64,000 nucleotides of DNA from CAWCDJ01 sp963836015 (GTDB lineage: Bacteria > Acidobacteriota > Terriglobia > Bryobacterales > Bryobacteraceae), in contig CAWIIF010000015.1 of assembly GCA_963836015.1 (NCBI GenBank), forward strand, positions 1,674,001 to 1,738,000, given 5' to 3'. The notes under the pieces were generated by a model that had not been told where the DNA came from, did not search any database, and saw nothing but the letters and a program-made list of their open reading frames with translations. The position numbers and the translations under genes were made by a program. Shown here piece after piece: positions 26,541-32,645 of this stretch (its first letter is position 1; every line of letters begins with the position of its first letter).

Positions 26541-27268
26541 GGGGGGCCGAACAGGAAGCGGAGCTCGGCGCGGCTCTCGCGATCGCTCGAGGTCACAGCG
26601 TCGAGGCGCTCCAGCACGAGGCGCCGCAATTCCCGGCGCGCCCAGGCCAGGTAGTTCGTGACGGCCGTGACCGGTATGCCGTGTTCGGCGGCGAGGTCCG
26701 CGTAACCGGGGCGATCCGACTCCGCCAGATCGTACTGCTCGAAGATGCGGTAGTGGACCTGCTTGCCGCCGGCAACGCAGAGGCGCCGGAGGTCGGCGAG
26801 GGCGGCGCTGAAGATTTCGCGGCGCCACTCGCGGAAGAAGACGTCTTCGGGGGAAGGGGCGGAGACGGCGATCTCCCGCTCGGCGGCGTCGAAATCGAGC
26901 GAAGCGAATTCGGCCCCGCCGCCGCGTTTCAGGCGTCCGGCGGACTCGTCGTGCTTCATGACGAAGTGGTCGAGGCAGCCGCGGAGGAAGGTACGGAGGC
27001 GGCCTTTGGCGGGGTCGAAAGCCGAGAGGAGGTTCTGCTCCACGAGAGCCGCGAAGAAGCCCTGAACGAGGTCCTTGGCCTCTTCGTTGCCGCGGTTCCA
27101 GCGAACGCGGACGTGCTTGTAGGCGGGCTTCCAGTAGACGGCGATCATCGCGTCGAGAGCCTCGCGCGCCGGGGGGCCGCCCGACGAGGCGGCGGCCACG
27201 AGAGTGTGGCGGGTTGTCGGAAACTGCGGCCGCGCTCCGCCGATGGCGGTGTCGGGATCGTAAGGCAC
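26537..27268 (-). CDS. ECF-type RNA polymerase sigma factor, kinase-linked
   Basis: 243 residues. The region 2 part reads AYKHVRVRWNRGNEEAKDLVQGFFAALVE and the C-terminal helix-turn-helix region 4 is GYADLAAEHGIPVTAVTNYLAWARRELRR. It is longer than a typical ECF factor, with extra residues between regions 2 and 4 and at the tail. No anti-sigma gene is nearby; the overlapping Ser/Thr kinase suggests control by phosphorylation, as known for several ECF groups. Confidence 0.87.
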   Translation of the reverse strand: MPYDPDTAIGGARPQFPTTRHTLVAAASSGGPPAREALDAMIAVYWKPAYKHVRVRWNRGNEEAKDLVQGFFAALVEQNLLSAFDPAKGRLRTFLRGCLDHFVMKHDESAGRLKRGGGAEFASLDFDAAEREIAVSAPSPEDVFFREWRREIFSAALADLRRLCVAGGKQVHYRIFEQYDLAESDRPGYADLAAEHGIPVTAVTNYLAWARRELRRLVLERLDAVTSSDRESRAELRFLFGPP

Positions 27269-27281
27269 GGAGGCTCTCCGG

Positions 27282-28016
27282 CTACATATACATGCCGCCG
27301 TTGACGGCCAGCACCTGTCCGGTGATATAGGCGGCGTCTTCGCTGGCCAGGAATTTCACGGCGGCGGCAATATCTTCGGGCTTCCCCATGCGGCCGAGCG
27401 GCACGGCGGCTAGGATTTTAGCTTTCACGTCATCGGGCAGGACGGCGGTCATATCGGTGGCGATATATCCGGGGGCGATGGCATTGACGGTGATGCTGCG
27501 GCTGGCCATTTCCTGCGCCAGGGCCTTGGTCAGGCCGATTAGCCCGGCTTTGGAAGCCGCGTAGTTGGCCTGTCCGGCGCTGCCGGCCTGTCCGACCACC
27601 GATGAAATATTAATGATTCGACCCCAGCGGTTGCGCATCATATGGGGGAGCACCTGTTGAATGCACTGGAACGCACCGTTCAAGTTGATGTCGAGGACGA
27701 GGTCCCAATCGGCCTTTTTCATGCGCACGGCGAGGCCGTCGCGGGCGATGCCGGCGTTGTTGACCAGCACGTCGATGCGGTTCTTATCCTGGATCGCTTT
27801 GGCAAAGGCCGCCTTGACTGAATCGGGCGACGTCACATCGAGGTTGACGGTCATCGCCTCCCCGCTGCAGGCTCGGATTTCCTCGGCCACCTCTTCGTTC
27901 TTCTCGATTTCGGGCGAGGCGACGACGATATCGAAGCCGGCGCGGCAGAGCGATAGAGCGATCGCCCGGCCGATACCCCGGCTCGCGCCTGTAACGAAGG
28001 CTACTCGGTTGAACAT
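27282..28016 (-). CDS. fabG: 3-oxoacyl-[ACP] reductase
   Basis: 244-residue SDR of fatty-acid elongation. TGASRGIGRA binds NADPH, NNAG follows, and the catalytic triad is complete: Ser in NISSVVG, Tyr and Lys in YAASKAG. PGYIATDMT and the C-terminal GGMYM are typical of FabG. AGGAGAGAG lies before the ATG. Divergent from ubiD with only 45 bases between starts. It is a useful internal control for the SDR half of the fusion at 43696, which lacks the Tyr. Confidence 0.95.
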   Translation of the reverse strand: MFNRVAFVTGASRGIGRAIALSLCRAGFDIVVASPEIEKNEEVAEEIRACSGEAMTVNLDVTSPDSVKAAFAKAIQDKNRIDVLVNNAGIARDGLAVRMKKADWDLVLDINLNGAFQCIQQVLPHMMRNRWGRIINISSVVGQAGSAGQANYAASKAGLIGLTKALAQEMASRSITVNAIAPGYIATDMTAVLPDDVKAKILAAVPLGRMGKPEDIAAAVKFLASEDAAYITGQVLAVNGGMYM

Positions 28017-28061
28017 TCTCTCTCCTACGGAGGTATTGGTATTAAACTCACATCATAACGT

Positions 28062-29513
28062 ATGGCATATCGCGACCTGCGCGACTTCATTCGCGCGCTC
28101 GAACAGAAGAACGAACTGAAGCGGATCCCGTTCGAAGTGGATCCGATCCTGGAGATCACGGAATTCGCGGACCGCGCGGTAAAACAGGGCGGCCCGGCGC
28201 TGCTTTTTGAAAAGCCGAAAGGCTACACGGCGCCGGTGTTGATCAACGCATTCGCCTCGATGCGCAAGATGGAGATCGCGCTGGAAGTGGAGTCGGTGGA
28301 GGAGGTGGCGGCGCGGATCGTCGGATTTCTCGAGACGCGGATGCCGGAGGGCCTGATCGGCAAGCTCAAAATGCTGCCGAAACTCGCAGAGGTGGGCGCA
28401 TTTTTTCCAAAACTCGTCTCCAAAGGGCCCTGCCAGGAGGTGGTGCGGACGGAGGGCTTCTCGCTGCTGGATTATCCGGTGCTGCAGTGCTGGCCGGAAG
28501 ACGGCGGGCGCTTCATCACGCTGCCGCTGGTCTTTTCGAAGAATCCCGACACCGGCAAGCGGAACTGCGGGATGTACCGCATGCAGGTATTCGACGCGCG
28601 CACCGCCGGAATGCACTGGCAGACTCACAAACAGGGCGCGGAACACTATCGCCGGATGCAAAACCAAGGGGCGCGGCGGATGGATGTGGCGGTGGCCATC
28701 GGCGCCGACCCGGCCACCATGTACTCCGCGATCCTGCCGCTGCCGCCGGATCTGGATGAGATGATGATCGCGGGCTTTCTGCGGCAAAGCCCGGTGGAGA
28801 TGGTCAAGTGCCGAACCTCGGACCTGGAGGTTCCGGCGCAGGCGGAGATCGTGCTGGAAGGCTATGTGGAGTTGGGGGAGTTGCGCACCGAAGGACCATT
28901 CGGCGACCATACGGGCTTTTACTCACTGGCCGACGAATATCCGGTATTCCACGTCACTTGTGTAACCGCGCGACAGGATCCTATCTATGCAACCACGATA
29001 GTGGGACCGCCGCCGATGGAAGACTACTATATGGGCAAGGCGATCGAGCGCATCTTTCTGCCGCTGATGCGGCTGCAGCTTCCGGAGGTGCGGGATATTT
29101 CGATGCCGGCGGAAGGCGTGTTTCATAACCTGATTCTGGTGTCGATGCGTAAATCGTATCCGGGGCATGCCAGAAAGGTGATGCACTCGATCTGGGGCAC
29201 GGGGCAGGCGATGTTTTCCAAGGTAATCGTGGTGGTAGACGAAGACGTGGATGTGCAGAACTATCGCGAGGTCGCATGGAAAGCGCTGAACAACATCGAC
29301 CCGCAGCGCGATATCGAGATGGTGCTGGGGCCGGTAGATTCGCTGGACCACTCCAGCCGGCTTCCGAACTTCGGGTCGAAGATGGGAATCGACGCGACCC
29401 GCAAGTGGAGCGGAGAGGGTTTCACCCGACCGTGGCCGGGCGTGATCGCCATGTCGGAGGATGTGAAGCGCCGCGTGGACGAGCTTTGGAAGCGCGCGGG
29501 CCTGCCTGCCTGA
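28062..29513 (+). CDS. UbiD-family decarboxylase (prenylated-FMN type)
   Basis: 483 residues, normal for the family. MAYRDLRDFIRALEQKNELKRI and the glutamate-rich core (EVPAQAEIVLEGYVELGELRTEGPFGDHTGFYS) include the conserved E-P-x-E-x-V-x-E-G region that binds metal and prenylated FMN. Probably decarboxylates a 4-hydroxybenzoate-type or futalosine-route menaquinone precursor. No UbiX partner is in the window. Which substrate applies is not visible. Confidence 0.9.
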   Translation: MAYRDLRDFIRALEQKNELKRIPFEVDPILEITEFADRAVKQGGPALLFEKPKGYTAPVLINAFASMRKMEIALEVESVEEVAARIVGFLETRMPEGLIGKLKMLPKLAEVGAFFPKLVSKGPCQEVVRTEGFSLLDYPVLQCWPEDGGRFITLPLVFSKNPDTGKRNCGMYRMQVFDARTAGMHWQTHKQGAEHYRRMQNQGARRMDVAVAIGADPATMYSAILPLPPDLDEMMIAGFLRQSPVEMVKCRTSDLEVPAQAEIVLEGYVELGELRTEGPFGDHTGFYSLADEYPVFHVTCVTARQDPIYATTIVGPPPMEDYYMGKAIERIFLPLMRLQLPEVRDISMPAEGVFHNLILVSMRKSYPGHARKVMHSIWGTGQAMFSKVIVVVDEDVDVQNYREVAWKALNNIDPQRDIEMVLGPVDSLDHSSRLPNFGSKMGIDATRKWSGEGFTRPWPGVIAMSEDVKRRVDELWKRAGLPA

Positions 29514-29560
29514 CCGGCGGCTACGCCCAGTGTGTTACGATTGAATACATCCAACCTTGC

Positions 29561-29637
29561 GGCGGCTTTAGCTCAGGTGGTAGAGCGTCGGATTGTGGTT
29601 CCGAATGTCGCGGGTTCGAATCCCGCAAGCCGCCCCA
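29561..29637 (+). tRNA. tRNA-His (anticodon GTG), CCA encoded
   Basis: Folds as a full cloverleaf: G-1 at 29561, acceptor GCGGCTT/AAGCCGC, D arm GCTC/GAGC, anticodon stem TCGGA/TCCGA with loop TTGTGGT (anticodon 29595-29597), T arm CGGGTTCGAATCCCG, discriminator C73 at 29634 and encoded CCA. The extra G-1 opposite C73 is the identity element of tRNA-His. Confidence 0.97.
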
Positions 29638-29700
29638 GAATACCTTTTAGACGCGCCGCGCAAAAGGATCTCGCAAAAGGGCAAACCGGGTACAGGCTCC

Positions 29701-29725
29701 GAATTTCGCAAGAGCGGCGAAATTC
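29701..29725. other. Nine-base perfect inverted repeat downstream of tRNA-His
   Basis: GAATTTCGC and GCGAAATTC are separated by seven bases. It could be a hairpin ending tRNA transcription or a protein-binding palindrome. No T run follows. Two direct GCAAAAGG repeats (29660-29680 area) lie just before it. Confidence 0.5.
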
Positions 29726-29833
29726 GAGCCAGTCCCCGTTTTGCGCTATGGGAATTCGCGCACGAGTACCTCGGATATTGATTAGTCTGATGTCAGGTAA
29801 CTAACACCGGGGCGGTTGGGACGAGCAAGTCAA

Positions 29834-29898
29834 TTGTAAGTGCAAATCCAGACTGCAAGACTACTAACAGGTTGCTTGCGCGACAACTTACAACTTAC
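29834..29898. promoter_or_regulatory. AACTTAC/GTAAGT repeat cluster, possible operator
   Basis: TTGTAAGT (29834-29841) is inverted as ACTTACAA (29886-29893), which itself is part of a tandem AACTTACAACTTAC. The cluster ends 22 bases before the candidate -35. Short repeated half-sites of this kind are typical targets of ribbon-helix-helix proteins, one of which is encoded at 30734; the link is inference. Confidence 0.4.
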
Positions 29899-29920
29899 TG
29901 CTGGTGTAATGTAATTGATC

Positions 29921-29949
29921 TTGACTGGCGTCCGGCAAGCGGTCACACT
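29921..29949 (+). promoter_or_regulatory. Candidate promoter of the polysaccharide operon
   Basis: TTGACT at 29921-29926 matches five of six -35 bases; 17 bases later CACACT (29944-29949) is a poor -10. A start near 29956 would give a leader of about 117 bases containing the ops-like hairpin at roughly +55 to +85. Confidence 0.4.
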
Positions 29950-30010
29950 ACGGATACCAGACAGTCAGCAGTGGATCTGGGGGGAGATCAGCCAGTCGGC
30001 AGGTCGTAAT

Positions 30011-30041
30011 GGGGCTGAAACGGCGGTAGCCTGCCAGCCCC
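30011..30041 (+). promoter_or_regulatory. ops-like element displayed on a hairpin
   Basis: GGCGGTAGCCTGC (30022-30034) matches the enterobacterial ops core GGCGGTAGCGTGC at 12 of 13 positions. It sits in the loop of a perfect seven-pair stem GGGGCTG/CAGCCCC (30011-30017 with 30035-30041), and GGC-GGTA-GCC inside it can form a smaller hairpin. It lies 32 bases before the start of a NusG/RfaH-family gene, the known reader of ops elements. Confidence 0.6.
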
Positions 30042-30072
30042 ATCCGCGGACCTATATGGCTTCGGAGGAGCA

Positions 30073-30675
30073 ATGCACGACCGCGCTACGGGTGCGCAAT
30101 GGTTTGCCGTTCGGACTGCGAGCGGCCGGGAAAGGGCCGTATCGACCCTGCTCCAGCACAAGGGCTACGAGGAGTTCCTGCCGGTCTATCGGACCAGGCG
30201 GAAATGGTCCGACCGGGTGAAGGAGTTGGAACTCCCGCTCTTCCCGGGATACCTGTTCTGCCGGTTCCCGGCCGGAAACAGACTACCCATTCTGGTCACC
30301 CCCGGGGTCCAGCGGATTGTCGGCTACGGCCGCTCGCCGATCCCGGTCAACGAGGAAGAGATCCAAGCTCTGCGGAGGGTTGTGGCCTCGCGTGTTTCCG
30401 CCGTGCCGTGTCCCTACCTCGAGCTGGGCCAGCGGGTGGAGATCTGCGAAGGGTCGCTCACCGGCGTCAACGGCATTCTGTTGCAGATCAAGAATTCGTG
30501 GCGGATCGTACTATCGGTAGAGTTGCTGCGGCGCTCGGTGGCGGTGGAGGTGGACCGCGCCGCGGTGAAGCCTCTTGGCCGGGAGAGAGGCCTGCCGCGC
30601 GGAATGGGAGCTGCGGCGGGCGCATGGATTGCCGGCGGGGGAGAAGGGCACCCCGCGCTCAAGGCAGCAGAGTAG
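30073..30675 (+). CDS. NusG/RfaH/UpxY-family transcription antiterminator
   Basis: 200 residues. The NGN domain (QWFAVRTASGRERAVSTLLQHKG, PLFPGYLFCRF) is followed by a KOW-like segment (LGQRVEICEGSLTGVNGILLQ). The tail from ~165 is low-complexity and Gly/Ala-rich. GGAGGAG lies two bases before the ATG. As first gene of a polysaccharide operon it corresponds in position to RfaH/UpxY/LoaP proteins, which bind RNA polymerase and let it read long operons. An ops-like element sits in its own leader. It is a paralogue, not housekeeping NusG, judged by context. Confidence 0.9.
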   Translation: MHDRATGAQWFAVRTASGRERAVSTLLQHKGYEEFLPVYRTRRKWSDRVKELELPLFPGYLFCRFPAGNRLPILVTPGVQRIVGYGRSPIPVNEEEIQALRRVVASRVSAVPCPYLELGQRVEICEGSLTGVNGILLQIKNSWRIVLSVELLRRSVAVEVDRAAVKPLGRERGLPRGMGAAAGAWIAGGGEGHPALKAAE

Positions 30676-30689
30676 GGCAGCCTCTAACC
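30673..30689 (+). repeat. Degenerate stop-linked repeat
   Basis: TAGGGCAGCCTCTAACC begins at the stop codon of the NusG-like gene and resembles the first arm of the stop-linked repeat, but no pairing arm follows. Confidence 0.35.
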
Positions 30690-30733
30690 AACGGTTCCCG
30701 GGTATCCAAAATCTACATCGGCGGAGAGAACCC

Positions 30734-31045
30734 GTGGCGGTATTGCGGAGTAGAAGCAGGTTGGTGACGTTCCGTCTCGACCCGGAAGAATATGCCGCAC
30801 TGCGGCGAGTGTGTATCACAACGGGTGCGCGGAGCATGTCGGAATTCGCGCGTGAAGCAGTGCTGGCGAGCGTGGAGGCGGGCGGGCAGTCGAAGGCTTC
30901 GCTGGGGGGCGACCTGGTGACACTAACAAACCGGCTGCACGAGTTAGACCGGATGCTGAGGGCGGCAAGCGGGCTGATCGGGAGAGTGCTCGGAGGCGAG
31001 GACGGCCCCGAGCCCAATGAGCAGGACGGTGGAGGCTCCAATTAA
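30734..31045 (+). CDS. Ribbon-helix-helix-like regulator with helical tail
   Basis: 103 residues from a GTG at 30734; GGAGAGA lies five bases before it, whereas upstream in-frame ATGs fall inside the previous gene. VTFRLDPEEYAALRRVCITTGARSMSEFAREAVL has the strand-helix-helix pattern of RHH DNA-binding proteins. A second helix (LVTLTNRLHELDRMLRAASGLIGRVL) may mediate dimerisation. The stop overlaps the next ATG (TAATG). Its place right after the antiterminator suggests local regulation. Confidence 0.72.
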   Translation: MAVLRSRSRLVTFRLDPEEYAALRRVCITTGARSMSEFAREAVLASVEAGGQSKASLGGDLVTLTNRLHELDRMLRAASGLIGRVLGGEDGPEPNEQDGGGSN

Positions 31046-31650
31046 TGACGTCAAATCGACTTACCGGCAGGTTACTACCGTGCGTGGTGTCATGCCTGTT
31101 GCTGGGCGCTGCGGCGCGGGGCGCCGATAGGCCTTTGCAGGTGCTGGTTCTGGAGGGCGAGGGCGCATTTAACGACATCAACAAAGGCACCGCAAGAGCG
31201 CCGGTCGTGGAGGTGCGCGACGAGAACGGGAAGGTGGTGCCAGAGGCGCGGGTCGTGTTCCACCTGCCGGAGACGGGGCCGAGCGGGACCTTCGCGGACG
31301 GCAGCCGGGCATTTGTAGCGTCCACGGACCGGGAGGGCCGCGCGGGAGCGATCGGGCTCAAACCGAATCGCGTGGAAGGGCCGTTCCAGATCATCGTCAC
31401 TGTGTCGGCAGGGGCCAGAACGGGCCGCGCGGAAGTGCGCGAGACCAATACGCTGGCGGGCGGCGACCGGGCCATGAAGTCGGGCCACAGCCGGTTGCTG
31501 GGGATCCTGCTGGCGGTGGCGGGGGCGGCCGGGGGCGGGATTTTCGCAGCGACCCGGGGCGGGGGCGGATCCTCGAACTCCAGTGCTTCCGCGACGGCAA
31601 TTCCAACAACGCTCTCGGCGGGAACGGTAACGATCGGAGGGCCGAGATGA
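31045..31650 (+). CDS. Exported protein with Ig-like (Big_1-type) domain and C-terminal hydrophobic segment
   Basis: 201 residues: signal peptide (LLPCVVSCLLLGAAARG), an Ig-like beta domain (~residues 30-130; PVVEVRDENGKVVPEARVVFHLPETGPSGTF is typical of invasin-type Big_1 repeats), then a TM-like segment (LLGILLAVAGAAGGGIFAATR, ~155-175) and a Ser/Gly-rich tail. The topology suggests a periplasmic domain held by one helix. It shares overlapping start/stop codons with both neighbours. Confidence 0.75.
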   Translation: MTSNRLTGRLLPCVVSCLLLGAAARGADRPLQVLVLEGEGAFNDINKGTARAPVVEVRDENGKVVPEARVVFHLPETGPSGTFADGSRAFVASTDREGRAGAIGLKPNRVEGPFQIIVTVSAGARTGRAEVRETNTLAGGDRAMKSGHSRLLGILLAVAGAAGGGIFAATRGGGGSSNSSASATAIPTTLSAGTVTIGGPR

Positions 31651-32612
31651 CGGGCGGACGCTGGTATTTCGCGGCGGCCATACTGGCGACGGCCGCGTCC
31701 GCGGCGGACCGCGGAACGGTGACGGGACCGGTATCCGGCTACGTGTTGGACGCGCGCAGCCGGTCGCTGCGCCCGGTGAACGGCATACCGGGGGGAGCGA
31801 CACTCGGCGACCCTCTGCGGCTCGCTTTCCGACTGAACCTGGCAGCGGTCTCGGCGGAGAACGACTACGCGGTGGCTACCGCATTTCGATCCGGCCGGAC
31901 TGCAATGCTTGTCAGAGGACTATCGTCAGGCGATCCCCAGATCGTTCCGCTGGACGGGGCCATCGAAGCGACTGCCCTGGAGTTGAGCGATGGCGGCTCG
32001 GTGGTTCTTCTGAGCTCCGCCGTGGAGGGCAAACTCCAACTGATTCGCGGACTGCCGAATCAACCGGAGGCGCTGGCCGCGGCCGATGTCTCGGATTGGG
32101 GCGGACTGGCCGCCGCGGCCGTAGACCCAAGCGGAACCCTCGTGACGGCTGCGGCCGTTGACGGCAGTATCTACGTGTTGAGAGTACGGGGCACGTCGTT
32201 GGGTGAGCCGGAGTGGATCGGCCGCGTGCCGGGCGCCGCGGCGGTGAGCTTTATCGGGACGGATGGCGCGGCCGTCGCCAGCGCGACCACCGGCGACGTC
32301 ATGCTGTTTCGCGGCCTCGGCGGGGCGCTGACGGTGAGCCGGGCGGCAGGGGCCGGAGACGGCATCCAATCGGCGATCGCCCTGCGGTACGCGGGCGGGC
32401 AGGAGTTATGCGTAGTGGACGGATCGTCCGGGAAGGCCGCGATGATCGACCTGGCGTCGCCGGCGGTTCGCTGGCTGGAGCCGGCCGGGCAGGCCAGCCG
32501 CTGCGACCGGTTGAGCAACTCGGTGCTGGCGCTCAACCAGGCCGGCCGCGAGCCTCTTCTGCTGCTCGACACCTCGGCCGCGCCCCAGATTTTCTTCGTT
32601 CCAGTCAACTGA
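31647..32612 (+). CDS. Exported beta-propeller-like protein, unknown function
   Basis: 321 residues with a signal peptide (YFAAAILATAASAA). Six or so repeating strands with D/S-G-S turn patterns (YVLDARSRSLRPV, SDGGSVVLLSSAVEGKLQLIRGL, DPSGTLVTAAAVDGSIYVLRV, GTDGAAVASATTGDVMLFRGL) look like a beta-propeller. No catalytic residues identified. Starts inside the previous stop (ATGA). Confidence 0.7.
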   Translation: MTGGRWYFAAAILATAASAADRGTVTGPVSGYVLDARSRSLRPVNGIPGGATLGDPLRLAFRLNLAAVSAENDYAVATAFRSGRTAMLVRGLSSGDPQIVPLDGAIEATALELSDGGSVVLLSSAVEGKLQLIRGLPNQPEALAAADVSDWGGLAAAAVDPSGTLVTAAAVDGSIYVLRVRGTSLGEPEWIGRVPGAAAVSFIGTDGAAVASATTGDVMLFRGLGGALTVSRAAGAGDGIQSAIALRYAGGQELCVVDGSSGKAAMIDLASPAVRWLEPAGQASRCDRLSNSVLALNQAGREPLLLLDTSAAPQIFFVPVN

Positions 32613-32645
32613 CATCGAGCTCAGGTTCAGGGAGAAGGCCACTTC

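Larger units (their letters stand above)
29638..30072 (+). promoter_or_regulatory. Leader region of the polysaccharide locus
   Basis: A 435-base gene-free stretch, visibly less GC-rich than its surroundings. In order it holds two GCAAAAGG direct repeats, a nine-base inverted repeat (29701-29725), TTGTAAGT at 29834-29841 with its inverse ACTTACAA at 29886-29893, a tandem AACTTAC pair (29885-29898), a candidate promoter (29921-29949), and the ops-like hairpin (30011-30041). No convincing protein-coding frame was seen. Confidence 0.7.

Noticed and set aside
29561..30072. Integration site of a genomic island at tRNA-His
   Set aside because: No integrase gene and no repeated tRNA 3' end is visible in the window; the far edge of the locus lies outside, so it stays only a possibility.
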